Below, in pieces: positions 10,909-23,192 of a stretch of 64,000 bases of DNA. Under the pieces are notes generated by a model. It saw nothing but the letters and a program-made list of their open reading frames with translations. It made no database searches and was not told the origin of the DNA. Every line of letters starts with the position of its first letter. Within the stretch, counting starts at the first letter, position 1. Source of the stretch: Ricinus communis (lineage: Eukaryota; Streptophyta; Magnoliopsida; Malpighiales; Euphorbiaceae); assembly GCF_019578655.1 (NCBI RefSeq), contig NC_063260.1, positions 17,052,001-17,116,000 of the forward strand, written 5' to 3'. Made by a program: the position numbers and the translations under genes.

Positions 10909-11099
10909 TAGTCTCGATTGAAGTTCATAGTGCTTATTGGAATAATTTTAGGATTTTAGTTGTCATAATGAAACTAAACTCTTACTCCCAGAGGAAAAGG
11001 AAAAAGAAGACAATTTTAATACAGCTACTAGTTTAATTCTAATTAACTAAAACTTTAAAATCTATGGGCCTTAATTAAATTGAAATGGGCGAAAAAGTC

Positions 11100-12689
11100 T
11101 TTTTTGAAAAAATATAATTTATACTGCTGTTTTTATTTTTATACATTTTTACTTATCTGAAATATCTTTTATACTATTTTTTACTTTTCTTCTTTCATTT
11201 ATACGGAGTCTTTCCTTTTCTTTACTTTCAACAGTAAGAAGGAGGTGGACTTTTTCTAATAAAAAACCATTTGGTCCTTTAAATTTTTTATTCCCCTTTC
11301 TAGAATTTTCCAAAAACTTTTCTTATTAATAATTCCTTCCTCACAATAGTTCTAGATCATTTTTTATAATTCTAACTTTATTTACTCATTATTTTATTAT
11401 TTTAATTCACTCATTTTAAATATTAAATTAACTTTATTATTTATTTAATTTAATCACTTTGACCCATTAAAATATTTATATTACTCTACTATTATGATTA
11501 TTATTATTATTATTTTTAATAGTAGTATTACACTAAGTAAATTTTGTATCATTTAATTCTTTATTTTATATCATTATCATGCAACAAATATTCGCACTTT
11601 GAGAAATAGTCCACTATCTCATTCGTTATTTATTAGCATACATGACATCTCAAGATTTATTTCTTCTAATGTATTTTTTATTTCAATTCTTTTTATGGTG
11701 TAAGACTTGTATGTAAATTCTACGTATAGTATCTATATAAATTAAATAATAAGATAATAAAATAATTTAAAAATTTTGTACATTATATATAAAGATATAT
11801 TAAATTTTTACCAATTAGATACCATAAATATACTAAATATATATTTATTAAATACCAAAAAAATGTGAAATATATACTAATTAAATATCAAATGCTAACA
11901 TATACTATAAATCTATAAATATATACTTAACATATATCTTTTACTGTATATTTTAAAAATATTAATACATAATTGATATATATATAAAATAAATCATATA
12001 CCAATTATATACCAAATGTATACCAAATATATATATGAAACATATACACAAATCTATAAAATGTATACCTTTTACTATAACTTTTGCTTGTGTTTCTCTT
12101 AAAAGATAAAAATATAGTAAGTGTGTTATATATAAGGAACATATATTAAAATATATTTCATTATATTGAATAAATACAGGTATAATATTAATTGCTATTG
12201 GAAAAAAATAATTTCAAAATTAAAATATATTGAACAAATTTAAATTTTGATTAAAAGATACTAAATATATACTAAACATATACCTTTTACTGCATATTTA
12301 TATAAAACAAATTTATCATTGTTTTCTAATTTTTTAAAATATAATTTATATATATAAAATAAATTATGTTCTTAATAAATTCAAAATCATATCAAGTCAA
12401 TTTGTAATTTAATATTTATGATTCATGATATTTTTAAAAATATATTTTATTTTTTTATAACATATACCATTTTGTACATATTTTCATGTAAATATATTCT
12501 AATTTATTATTTTTTGATTATTCTATAATTATTTTTATTAAAATAATTACTTTTTACACTCATTATAAAGTGATAAAATCTCACTTATACCGATATTAAA
12601 ATACAAAGGCTTTTTATTTCATATAACAAAAACACTTTTATTATTCCAAATGCTTTCTAAATCTGAAAAGAAAAGTCAAAATTTAATAA

Positions 12690-12736
<47 letters not shown>

Positions 12737-13145
12737 GTATTATATAATATTTTTATATATAAATATATATCAGTAGATATAGATAATATATAGATAGTAT
12801 AATATTAAAATTGATAAATAGTTTAATAAATAATAAAATTAATATAAATAATTAATTTTAATATTATAGGTCACGTGGTATACACATGATAAGTTAATTT
12901 TTTGAATGTTAGTTTAGGGTTTAATTCAAATATGTAAATGGATTAAAGGGCTTTTTGTTTTCTTTCATTTGAATGTCATCCATCCCAAAATTCTTGCTCT
13001 TAACATGATGTGTGCAAGATGTGGTGGATCTTTGGTTTTTATACAGTATTTTTAAAATAAAATCCTAACTAACAGTATTTTTGAAATATAATTTTTTTAA
13101 CAGTAAAATGATATTTTTGGCTTTTTTTAGGATATTTATAAAAAA
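11100..13145. mobile_element. 2-kb AT-rich insertion between pol and post-pol ORF
   Basis: In the plus copy, pol and the post-pol ORF are about 0.4 kb apart; here the gap is about 2.4 kb. Flanking sequence matches the plus copy on both sides (GGGCC-TTAA and ATGGGC-x-AAGTCTTTT near 11060-11095; GAGCCCA near 13190), so about 2 kb was inserted. It is non-coding, extremely AT-rich and contains recurring ATATACCTTTTACTGTATATTT-like blocks (about 11930, 12065, 12275). Near the right end CAGTATTTTTRAAATA occurs twice. Terminal repeats and target duplication are not clear, so the type is unknown. Confidence 0.5.
12694..12732. repeat. (TA)n microsatellite
   Basis: About 19 uninterrupted TA dinucleotides inside the AT-rich insertion. 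Confidence 0.95.
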
Positions 13146-13329
13146 ATCTCAAAAATTAAACTAAAACCCAATATGAGTAAGAAATGGGCTCAAATCCTTA
13201 GTCTTAAAACGAAAACAAAAAAATAACAATTAAAACATAATTAACTAAAAAAAATAATAGTAAAATCAATTAAAAGTAAATAGTAGATAAGCACTTCTTT
13301 AACGTCTAGTTAGCTGGACAAATATGTAT

Positions 13330-14420
13330 TTCCTCATGTTGACTCGAGAAGTTGTAAAACTTCTTTTCCTGAATCAAGCTCTCCTCTAAAATATAGTTTC
13401 AATCTATGGCCATTAATTTTGAAATCACCCTTTTCAGGATAGGTCAACTCAACTGTTCCATATAGAAAAACTTGCTTAACAACAAATGGGCCCGACCAAC
13501 TTGACTTTAACTTATCCGAAAATAGCCGAAGTCTCGAATTGAATAAAAGCACCTTATCTCTAGCTTGAACTTCTCTTCTTGGCTTAATCTGAGCATCAAT
13601 GTCATCTCTTTATGCATTCTTTGGTTAGACAGACATTCTCATACACATGTAGCCGTCATTCATCTAATTTATTAACCTATAATTTTCTCTTCAAACCTGC
13701 AGTAGCTAGATAAAGATTAACTTGTTTAATAGCCCAAAAGGCTTTGGGTTCAGTTTCAGTAGGTAGATGACAAGGTTTTTCATATACTAATCTATAAGGA
13801 GTAGTTCCTAGGACTTTTTTGAACGCGGTCTTATAGGCCCACATGGCATCATCAAATTTAATGGACCAATCCTTCCTAGATCGTTCTATAGTTTTCGTAA
13901 GGATCCTCTTTAACTCTCTATTGGTATTCTCTACTTGGCCACTAGTTTTGGGGTGATAAGAGGTAGCAAATTTATGCATGACACCAACTCTCCTTAATAC
14001 TTTTTCTAGCTGAGCATTACAAATGTTTGTAGCCCTATCACTAATAATAGCCTTGGGAATACCAAACCTACAAAAATTCTTTTTCAAGAATTTCACTACT
14101 ACTCTTGCATCATTACGAGGTAAAGCTTGTGCCTCGACCCATTTAGAGGCATAATTAATAGCCACCAATATATATTTATTTCCAAAGGAGCTAGAAAAGG
14201 GTCATATGAAGTCTATGCCCCACACACTAAAAATTTTGCATTCAAGTATATTATGTTGGGGCATTTCATCACGAGACGAAATATTACCTGTATGTTGGCA
14301 AAAATTACATTCTCGCATAAATGATTGACTTTCCTTAAATAGAGTTGGCCAATAAAATCATAATTCTAGGACTTTTTGAGCTGTTCTATTCACATTATAA
14401 TGTCCTCTAGCTGGTCCATT
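13330..14420 (-). pseudogene. Integrase of family A, minus copy (broken)
   Basis: Minus-strand frames 14168-13677 and 13552-13334 cover the integrase core and C-terminus. Visible parts, in order: zinc-finger remnant with CQHTGN (near 14295), core strand YASKWVEAQALPRNDARVV, SDRATNICN (second Asp of DDE; the usual Gly-Gly is lost), YHPKTSGQVENTNRELKRI (Glu in SGQVE), and TTPYRLVYEKPCHLP. The C-terminal piece has LLFNSRLRLF, WSGPF and KINGHRLKLY, the usual Athila integrase tail. The role would be insertion of the cDNA into the genome. Frames are broken between 13677 and 13552 and before 14168 (an in-frame stop follows the GIDF motif). The frame ends in LLEST. Confidence 0.8.
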
Positions 14421-14429
14421 ATGGCATTG

Positions 14430-16260
14430 ACCAAAAATGCTCATAGATTCTGGCCATGCCACACACCTCTTTATTATCCTGTCAGCACATATTTTAAACA
14501 AAAAGGGTCTTTCCAAAAGTAGTATTTCAAATCAGTAAAGAATTTTTTCTTTTGTTAATAAGAATATTCTTTTGGAAGTTCCCTTGCAACTAGATAATTT
14601 ACAAAGTCAGCATACTATGGTATTGAAAAATTTGAATTATCTACCAAACTTGCTATAGCATACAATTGTTCATTCGGAAAGTGATCATTAATATCCTTCT
14701 CGTGTAACTTTTCCAGATGGGGGTTCTCATAGATGGTCAGCTGCCAAGTTTTCTACTCCTCTTTTGTCTTGTATCTCCAAATCAAATTCCTGCAAAAGTA
14801 AAATCCATCTTATCAATCTTGGTTTCGCATCAATTTTGGAGAATAAGTACCTAAATGCTAAATGGTCAATATGTACTATCACTTTGGACAAAAATCAAGT
14901 ACGATCAAAATTTTTCAAAAGCAAAAATAATCGCAAGTAGTTCCTTTCTGTGCTTTAGTCATTATTTTACTTCTGAAAGTGCTTTTTTTTCTCTGACCAA
15001 GAACGGCTCCAACTGCAAAGCCATTTGTATCACACATTAGCTCAAAGGCCATATTCTAATCCGACGCTACCATAATTGGGGTGTTAACAAGCTTGGCTTT
15101 TAAGGAGGTGAAGGCTGCCATACATTCCTCATCAAATATAAAGTCAACATTCTTCTCCAAAGTCTAGTAAGTGGTCTAGCTATTTTAGAGAAGTCTTTAA
15201 TGAACCTATAGTAGAAATCCGCATGCCTAAGAAAACTTCTAATAGCTTTGATGGAGGAAGGAAGTGGTAGTTTCTCAATAGTCTCAATCTTTGCTCTATC
15301 CACCTCAATTCCTTTACCAAAGATTTTGTGGCCCAAAACAATGCCTTCCTATACCATAAAATGGCATTTCCCCAATTTAGCACTAAATTGGTTTCCTCGC
15401 ATCTTATCAATACTTTCTCTAAATGTTCCAAAAATACTTTGAATGAATCTCCATAGACAGAAAAGTTATCCATGAAAATTTCCGTAATATCCTAAACCAA
15501 GTCATCAAAGATAGCCATCATGCACCTTTAAAATGTGGCTGGTGCATTACACAGTCCGAATGGTATTCTTCTATATTCAAAAGTTCTGTAAGGGCATGTG
15601 AAAGTAGTTTTTTCCTGATTCTCAGGGGCTATTGGAATTTGAAAATATCCAGAGAAACCATCTAAAAAACAATAGTACTTATGCCCTGATAATATCTCTA
15701 ACATTTTATCAATGAATGGTAATGGGAAGTGATATTTTCTCATAGCATCATTCAACTTCCTATAGTCAATGCACACCCTCCATCCTGTCATAGTTCTTGT
15801 TGGGATGAGATCATTTTTTTCATTCACCACAATTATCATGCATCCTTTCTTAGGCACTACTTGTACTGGGCTTACCTAAGAACTGTACGAAATGGGATAG
15901 ATAATCCTAGCATCAAGAAGCTTAATCACCTCTTTTTTTACTACTTCCTTTATGTTGGGACTGAGATGCCTTTGAGGTTGCACCATAGCTTTGAACTCTT
16001 TTCCCATAAGAATTTATGTGTGCAAAAGGAATGGTTGATTCCCTTTATATCTGCAATTTTCCATGTTATTATCCTCTGCCTCTTCCTCAAGACTTCCAAT
16101 AACTTAGACTTTTGGTCATCCAGTAATGCAGAACTCAATATTATTGGTAACTTGGATCCTTCCATCAGGAATTCTTATTTTAAATGATTTAAAATTTGCT
16201 TGAGTTCCAAATAAGGAGGGTCCTCAATGGAAGGCTTCATCCTTTTCTTTTTTGGCATCT
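14430..16260 (-). pseudogene. Reverse transcriptase and RNase H of family A, minus copy
   Basis: Order on the minus strand: pre-RT segment (16165-15950; TWKIADIKGI, YTHK-like FCTHK), RT fingers/palm (15857-15528; RVCIDYRKLNDA, CFLDGFSGYFQIPIAPE, PFGLCNAPATF), catalytic strand near 15465-15479, thumb region (15473-15100; CEETNLVLNWG, HKIFGKGIEVDRAKIE), then RNase H (MCDTNGFAVGAVLGQ near 15035-14995). The catalytic motif reads FMDNF where the plus copy has FMDDF, so one catalytic aspartate is lost. In-frame stops separate the blocks. It would have copied the element RNA; it cannot do so now. Confidence 0.8.
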
Positions 16261-16491
16261 CAATAGATTCAAATGAATTCTTTCTCATTGGCCTTGTTGC
16301 CTCTAGATAGGCTAGCTATTCTAAAGCTCTTGACATCTCAGATTTTTCCTGTTCCTGTACCAAACATAACTCCAAGTAGCAACAATAAAAGAAATACAAT
16401 TCATAGTCTCATGCTTAATTTTATCATCATTAAAATTCATATTATCAAGTACAAGTAGATGTTTCATAGTGTTAGGGATCTAAGAAGTTAC

Positions 16492-17004
16492 TTACTCTTC
16501 CCCTACCCTAAGAATAAGCTCACCATCATGAACATCAATGGTGGTCGTAGCTGTAGCAAGAAAGGGTCTTTCTAAAATAATGAAAACATCAACAGTTTCA
16601 TCCATATTCATAATCATAAAATTCACAGAAAAAATAAACTCATGAACCTTTACTAATAAGTCTTCAATGATACCCCTAGGATATACAATAGATTTATCCG
16701 ACATTTTAATACTCATGAGTGTTGGTTTAGGTTCTCCAAGTCCTAGTTTCTTGAATAAATTATAAGGCATAACACTAAGGCTAACCTCCAAGTCAGCAAG
16801 TACATTATTAATATTTAAATTACCAATAAAGCAAGGGATAGTAAAACTCCCTGAGTCTTTTAGCTTCTTTAGTAGTCTCTTTTGAATGCTTGCTGAGCTC
16901 TTTTTGGATAGTTGCACCATTAAAACTTTCTCAAGCTTCCTCTTGTTAGAGAGGAGTTTCTTTAAAAATATAGCATACTTGGACATCTGTGATAGAGCTT
17001 CCAC
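16492..17004 (-). pseudogene. Protease region of family A, minus copy
   Basis: A 170-codon minus-strand frame. The N-terminal half (MSKYAIFLKKLLSNKRKLEK) is the gag-protease linker. The protease part has IPCFIGNLNINNVLADLEVS (where functional Athila proteases have DLGAS), MPYNLFKKLGLGEPKPT, YPRGIIEDLLVKV and PFLATATTTIDVHDGEL-x-LRVGEE. The order and sequence match aspartic proteases of Athila-type polyproteins. The glycine after the catalytic Asp-Leu is replaced by Glu, so activity is unlikely. The plus copy keeps ILGKPFLTAATTIIDVHDD near 57140-57190. Confidence 0.75.
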
Positions 17005-17079
17005 AAAAGATATATTAATATGCTACTTCTTAAAGAGTTTAAGAAACTTACAAAATTATGTATCCAATTTATCCTTCTA

Positions 17080-18492
17080 AAGACGGGCTAGAAAGGATAT
17101 CCTTGGTTGATATTCTCTCATAATAGGGGCAGACTTCAGTGTTACTTCTATTTTATCTTCTACTTCAGTCTCTACACCCTTTTATTCATCATCAACTTTC
17201 TCAATTATAGTAGAATTCTCATCTATTTCATTCATTTTAGTTCTTAGCTCTTTACCACTCCACAATCCAATAACCTTAAACTGCCCCTTAGGGTTAGCTT
17301 TTGTGTTGCTCGACACACTTCCTTGGGGCCTCTCACTTAAGAGTTTTGCAATTTGTCCCACTTGGTTCTCCAAACTTGGAATCAAAGCTTGCTGGTTTTT
17401 AAGAGTAGTCTTGGTAATTTGAAACCTTATTTTGCACATGAGATGGACTTCTCCGTCATCTCTTCTAGATTACTCCTTCTAGGAGGAGCCTACTACTGGT
17501 TTTGCTGCTGAAATCCTAGTAGTGAAGGTCTTTGCTGATTCTGATTCCCCCAAGAGAAATTCAAATGATTATTCCATCCCGAATTATATGCACTGCTATA
17601 GGGATTGTTCTACTGCCTAGGAGCATTTTCCACATAATTCATATGCTCCGGCTTAGCAAAATTATTGCCATTTTGGTAATCTTGACTTTGATGACCATCT
17701 TCACACTAATCACAAGTCATAATTTATGTCTGTCTTCCAGATGAAGACATAGTCAAAGCATCCATATTTCTGTTCATGGGCTCTAATTATGCATTTACAG
17801 CTACCATAGGATCTACTACATGGATTCCACTCCATTTGACTCAAACCTGCTTTGTTGGATTTTGCCATTGATAGTTTAGGACTACCATATCCTTAATAAG
17901 ATTCATAGCTTTTTCAAGAGTCTTATTATTTAGTGATCCACCTACTGTAGGATTAATAGACTGTTTACTTGTGTAATTCAGTCTACTAAAGAACTTCTGA
18001 ATTTGCAGCCATAAAGTAAACCATGGTGTGGACAACTCCTCAGTAAATCCTTGAAACATTCCTAGTAATCGTACAAAGTCTCATCCTACTATGCCATTTC
18101 TCAACTTAGCCGTCTTAGAAGGTGGAAAGTATCTCTCTAAGAACTTCTTGGCCAACTGATTCTAAGTCGTAAATGTCCCAATTGGAATGACTTTAACTAC
18201 TTTTTTGGCTTATTCCTCAAAAAGAATAGGAATAGCCTTAATCAATAGCATCATCTGATACTTTATTAATCTTGAAGGTATTATAAATTTCTAGAAAATC
18301 ATCCAAATGGGTGTTTGGATCTTCAGTAGGTAAGCCATCAAACATGCAATTGTTCTGCACTATTTGAATAATGTTGGGCTTGATCTCGAAGTTGTTTACT
18401 GCAACATTCAGCCTCACAATACTCGATGTAGCCCCATTAAGAGTTGGACGTGCATACTCTTGCATGGTTCTCTCCCTAGGTGGAGCTGCCAT
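17080..18492 (-). pseudogene. Gag of family A, minus copy
   Basis: Starts with MAAPPRERTMQEYARP at 18492, the same start as the plus copy at 55205. Conserved blocks are VQNNCMFDGLPTEDPNTHLD and FLEIYNTFKIN; the frame stops after 84 codons at 18238. Downstream remnants include MFQGFTEELSTPWFTLWLQI (18059), a degenerate zinc knuckle near 17700 (TCD-x-CEDGHQSQDY, its last Cys replaced by Tyr) and the C-terminal coiled segment NQQALIPSLENQVGQIAKLL near 17390. Gag would form the particle and bind element RNA. Stops and frameshifts occur throughout. Confidence 0.75.
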
Positions 18493-18761
18493 TCCTAATT
18501 ATTCCCCTTCTTAGTTTGGTTCTCCTTCTTAATTTTAATTCTGCAACTCTGCCACCGTTTCGGCTAAAGCTCATTCTCGTTCTTCTTTTTGCTGCTTCCT
18601 CAAAGTTCTTTCCAACTCTAGTACATAAGCGAATAGTTTTGTTGAACTAGCTCGGCTCCTACATAGATTTAGGTAACTAAAGAAAACATAAACATAATAA
18701 AGATAAATCAAATGAAAAATAAAAAGCTAAATCACTAGCTTTTGAATTACTAATAATATGA

Positions 18762-18780
18762 CAATAGAACAACGGTGCCA
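18762..18780 (-). other. Primer binding site (tRNA-Asp type)
   Basis: The minus strand reads TGGCACCGTTGTTC directly after the LTR end and the short AGTTTT spacer. It is close to TGGCGCCGTTGCCGGGG, the complement of the plant tRNA-Asp 3' end, the primer usual for Athila elements. Confidence 0.7.
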
Positions 18781-18786
18781 AAAACT

Positions 18787-20195
18787 TGATGCGCGTTATC
18801 CGCACATGATAAAATGCAACGATCGTATCAAGTAATACAATGATGAGTAAAAGTATCGTTCTACTAGGGATCTAATTATGAATACTACTTTCAATCATAT
18901 ACTAATCTTTTAGCAATCAAAATATTGTTTAGATGTAAGAATATTTAAAAATAAAACAATCTTAAAATAAAGATAAACACAACTGATAAACTTATCAAGG
19001 ATGAATCCTATTTAGGTAGTGAATCCCCCTAATAAGTTAAATATTTCATGAAACAAACAGCTATTAATTTCAAACAAGAGTTGACTTGGCATTCTACCAA
19101 ATTAGGTTTAAACCTTCCTTAAATGATTAAATCCTTAATTCCCAAAAGGAGGGAGAGAAATCTCTTCTGGAACCCACTCACTTAGGTCATGCAATAAGAT
19201 TAAGGGACTTTTAAACCAAAGGATCTTATAGATCTATCTCTAGTATCCCAATCAATCCTCAATCCCCAAGATGTGATCAATTCATAAAAAGTTATCTATA
19301 ATCAGTTTATGAAAATAAATCTCAATTAATACGTTGACTTATCAATTGAAATAGATAATTAAGCAACCAAAAGGATAAAGCAACTCGTAGAAAAGATTAA
19401 TTGTATTAACTTTGATTCAGTCCATACAAAATAAAGCAGGCTAATCAAAATCCAAATAGTAAAAAAATCAGTTCCTAAACAATAGGATAAAGAAATGAAG
19501 AATAGGGAAAGAAGATCTCAAACTATCTATGGAAAAGAAGAGATGAAGATCTTCAATCTTGAATCTTTAATCTTGGAAGATAGAAAAGGAATTGATGTTC
19601 TTCGTTGAGAAATAACCAATCAAAATTCTAAAAATGAAAGGAAAGTGAAGTTTCTAAGTGTTTCTCTCTCTAGAAATAAAAATATGATGGAACTCTCTTC
19701 AAAAGAACCCACAAGTTCCCCTAAATATTATCTTTTTATGTTCCACATGAGGTCACACGAGCACCACACGGCTGTGTGACATCCTCGGCTCAAATTCGCT
19801 CTTGAGGCCATCCTCTAGGTGACATGGGAAGATCACACATGTATGTTCTCTTCCCGTGTCGTGCCTTAAACAATCTGCCAATTTCTGCAACTCACATGGG
19901 ATGTCCACACACTCATGTGCTTCCCTTGTGACTAATTCCTTAATCTGCCATTTTTTGAACTTTACACGGGCAAGTTCTTCTAGTGTCGTGCCCATGTGGT
20001 TTTCCATCTCTTGATAAATAAGTATCTCTTAGGCTGATTTTCGTGTACTTTGATGCCAAAATTCTTCTTGTCGTGTAAGCTTTGCCAAGTATCTAAAAAG
20101 GACTGATAACAAACTCTAACAAACAAATTAAACTCAATTTAAGGCGAAATCAAGATAAAACAAGACTTAAAAGTAAGTGCTTCTAGCACTTATCA
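18787..20195 (-). mobile_element. 5' LTR of family A, minus copy
   Basis: On the minus strand it begins TGATAAGTGCTAGAAGCAC at 20195 and ends GCGCGCATCA-like at 18787, followed by the PBS. Length 1,409 bp. The plus-copy LTR (53432-54898) begins TGAGTGCTAAAAGTACTTAC and shares CTAGAGATAGATCTxxAAGATCC-like and GATTAAxCxxxTAAG blocks. No matching 3' LTR is found on the left side of the element. Confidence 0.75.
19743..20000. repeat. CACGG/CCGTG palindrome cluster in family-A LTR
   Basis: Units include GGTCACACGAG, CCACACGGCTGTGTGAC, TCCCGTGTCGTG, ACACACTCATGTG, TACACGGGCAAG and AGTGTCGTGCCC. They occupy the 5' third of the LTR, as in the plus copy (53633-53945). Confidence 0.7.
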
Positions 20196-21769
20196 GTAAC
20201 ATAAGCTTCCTTATGGAATTGAGAAATATCACTAATTAGTAAAAGTGTCATGGTTACCCGATGGTAACTCCCATATACGCACTAGTCTCTATGATTGGTT
20301 ACTATATTCTCGCTAAAGACACTTGGATATGCACCCAAAACTGCCGCTTATAACTATAAAACCTAAAAAAATCATACAAACTCTAAAAATCAAGGCGATA
20401 GTAGGCATATATGATATTTCAAGGCAGATTCTAAATTTAAACCAGTAACCCTAAGGATCTAATCCAATTACATAGAAATACAAATCAACAATGTTACCCT
20501 AATCATTCAAATAATTAGATTCAAAATCCAATGAAAGCCATATTATCATATTCAAAACCCTACATGTTCATATTGTCAAATTCAAAACCCAACAATGCTA
20601 AAAATATGTTAATTATAATAAACCTAATATAATTACAATAAGAACTTCGTAATCATGTTTCTAGAATCATAAACAAAATAATTATTAAAAGAAAAAAAAG
20701 TGATGATAATGGTGGATGTGGGGGGAACCCTCAAGTTGTCACCATAGATTGTTGTTATGCGAGCCTCAAGAGACAATAAAGCGGTTGAATCGAAGATTAG
20801 TGAGGAATCTAGTTCTTTTTAGGCTTGGAAATTCTTATGTGGTCCTCTAAAAAAGTTTTCTAATATCAGTAGTGGTTTTTTCTCTCTATTTCCTAAAACT
20901 CACTCTCCCTTTTTTGGGCGTCTCTCAAAATCTAGGTTGCTAGTCTTTTCTGCTTTAGGATTATCGCTAGTAATTAATGAGTGTAGCTAACCTTAGACCT
21001 AGGGCATATCATTTTATTTATAGCAGCAGTATTAGAAAATCCTAGAGGAGCAGATAAGTGTTAATTATTTTAAATTAAAAAATATTGATTATCTTTTTTT
21101 TAATCAGATTAATATCTGATAATAAAATAAATTTTTTTAAATTTAAATAATTATCACTAGAAATATTTAAAAATCTCAATAATTATCACAATCACTTCTA
21201 GAAACTCCTTTTATCAATTTTGGCGTTTTAGGTAAAAAATATGCATAAAACGGCATAAAATCTCGAAAAATAGCCAATTAGCACTCTTAGAGCCGATTCA
21301 GCCCTATGCTAAGCCGATCGGCTCTGTATAGAGGCGATTTGGCTGTATGTAGAGCTGATTGACTTTGTGGTTAAAATTTTAAAATTTTTATTGATTTAGT
21401 CCCTGTACTTGTAGAAAACTGCCATTTCTCCTCTCAAACTTAATTTCTTTTGATAATTATGTCCGAATTGATTCTAAAAAAGTTATTTTAATTGAATTTT
21501 TCTCAACCCTACCTTGGATTCACCCCTCCTTAATCCTTGAGACTTGAGAAAGATAGAAATTTCATCATAGAGTTTTCCATAATTCCCTCGATATGTGGAC
21601 CCAAAAAAATGGATGCTGACAACTACCTTAGTGTTTTTTTTTTTGAAAATTACAAGCACTCATGTAATTAAATAAATTGAGACAAATCATAGTATCAAAG
21701 ATATCTTGATGAGTTGTAGAAACCACGCCTCATAAGCTCGAATGGGTATAAAATTTTTAATTTGATGTA

Positions 21770-21945
21770 GAGACCATGCCCGCTTGAGTTTTGAGGATTA
21801 CGCTTGCTTGAGTTTTCGAGGACTTCACCTGCTTTAATTTTTAAGGACTATGCCTGCTAGGATCTTGAGGACTACGCTTGCTTGAAATTTTGAGGATTAC
21901 GCTTGCTTGAAATTCTGAGGACTTCACCTACTTGAAATTTCTAGT
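21770..21945. repeat. About 25-bp tandem repeat, seven diverged units
   Basis: Units follow the pattern GA-x-TACGCTTGCTTGA-x-TTTTGAG, for example near 21796, 21870 and 21895. Seven consecutive units are readable, ending in CTACTTGAAATTTCTAG. Confidence 0.8.
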
Positions 21946-21994
21946 TGACTTGTAACTTTCCGGGTACTAAATTTAACTCTTATTTGGAAATTTT

Positions 21995-22233
21995 CACTTC
22001 AAGGTACAATTTGACTCAATAAATGTCCTCTGGATACTGTATTGGTAATTGACCCATCCGAGGACCAAAGTGTAATTTTTGATAGATTAGGGACCAACGT
22101 GGCATTTTGCTAAAAATTCCCTTCTCAGGATGCAAATTGACTTGACAAATGTCTTTTAGAGACTATTAGTAATTGACCCTTTCGGGGATTAAGATGCAAT
22201 TTTTGGAAGTGAGGGACCAAAATGGTATTTTTA
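21995..22233. repeat. Tandem duplication of about 118 bp
   Basis: Two consecutive diverged copies, about 21995-22117 and 22118-22233. Each contains TTGACT-x-AA-x-AAATGTC, GTAATTGACCC and GGGACCAA-x-x-TGG. The second copy ends exactly where pararetrovirus RT sequence begins. Confidence 0.65.
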
Positions 22234-22235
22234 CC

Positions 22236-23052
22236 TACTGTTAAACAGTTTAAATTTGGATAAAAATCCATGACATAATTTAAACTGCCAAATAATCTTT
22301 GCAATTGAGTTTTCTCTATAATTTTATCTAGAAATTTTGAAGTAAAAGCTATAGATCTTTCAATTGGGGTAATAGTTCCCCGGGAGATGTAGTGCCAAAG
22401 AAATCTAATTTTCGTTTGGAATAAAGATACTTTGGATTTGGAAACAACTAAACCATTTTTCTTAGCAATATAGAAAAATGTCTCCAAGTGTTTCAAATGT
22501 TGTTCTAGAGAATTTGAAAAGATTAGTACATCATCGATGTATACAATGCAAAACTTTGAATAAGGATTAAAAATGTCATTCATAATTTTTTGAAATTTAG
22601 AAGGAGCATTTTTTAATTTAAAAGGCATCACATTCCATTCGTACTGGCCAAATGGAATTGTGAACGCATTTTTGTAACGATCTTTAGGATGAATCTGGAT
22701 TTGCCAAAATTCTGATTTCTTATTAAACTTTGAAAAGATAAAAGCAGAATGAAGCTTTTGAAGAAGATCTTTTTTTGTTTGGAATAGGATATCTAATCCA
22801 CTTTAGAGCTTTATTTAAAGGTTTGTAGTTAATTACTAATCTAGGTGTACCCCTTTCTATTTTACTATTTTTGTTGACATAGAAGGCTGCACACGACCAG
22901 GGGGATCTTGATTTAGTAATTGAGCCTTTCTTTTCTAAGTCTTTGATTTCTATTCTACAATGTCTTTCTAAAGTTTCATTCATTTGGATAGGCCTAGCTT
23001 TGGTAGGAATCTGTTTTTCACTAAATTCTTTTTCATATGGTAAATCCACCAT
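22236..23052 (-). pseudogene. Endogenous pararetrovirus reverse transcriptase fragment
   Basis: Minus-strand frames 23052-22723 and 22631-22236 are RT of the caulimovirid type. Visible motifs are PRLVINYKPLNKAL with WIRYPIPNK, then MPFKLKNAPSKFQ, VYIDDVLIFS (catalytic, near 22530) and HLKHLETFF. The two frames are separated by a frameshift near a T run at about 22770. The sequence ends abruptly at 22236 near the RT connection; RNase H and the rest of the genome are missing. Such copies are integrated plant DNA-virus sequences of the petuvirus/florendovirus kind (inference from motif style). It is non-functional. Confidence 0.75.
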
Positions 23053-23192
23053 ATGCTATTTTCTTTTCTAGAAAGCATTTGGAAGGTCAGAACAAACTTC
23101 TTTTTAGATTTTTTCTTGTAAATAAGAAATTCTTTTTTGGACAAAATCATTTTGCAATTGGCTTTGGATTCTTTTTAAATTCATATCTTGTT

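Larger units (their letters stand above)
8580..20195 (-). mobile_element. Family-A Athila-like gypsy element, minus copy (decayed)
   Basis: Composite minus-strand element. From its 5' end: LTR (20195-18787), tRNA-Asp-type PBS, gag, protease, RT, RNase H, integrase, a small post-pol ORF, a palindrome-rich segment, and an env-position ORF ending near 8588. No 3' LTR is present; the left end abuts the old LTR fragment at 8551. Frames are broken throughout. The same family occurs in the opposite orientation at 53432-63620, and comparison of the two identified the parts. Assignment to the Athila lineage rests on the PBS, the DLG-type protease region and the extra ORF after pol. Confidence 0.75.
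20196..22233 (-). repeat. LTR-like repeat C (minus orientation), non-coding
   Basis: About 2 kb of non-coding DNA between the family-A LTR and the pararetrovirus fragment. On the minus strand it holds tandem repeats (22233-21770), a segment rich in GAGCCGATCGGCTC-like motifs (21285-21365), and a possible TATA box (CTATAAATAAAATG, about 21010-21025) upstream of a leader. This order is LTR-like. About 350 bp (21270-21620) reappears inverted at 35455-35800. TG/CA ends and a PBS were not found, so the element type is open. Confidence 0.45.
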
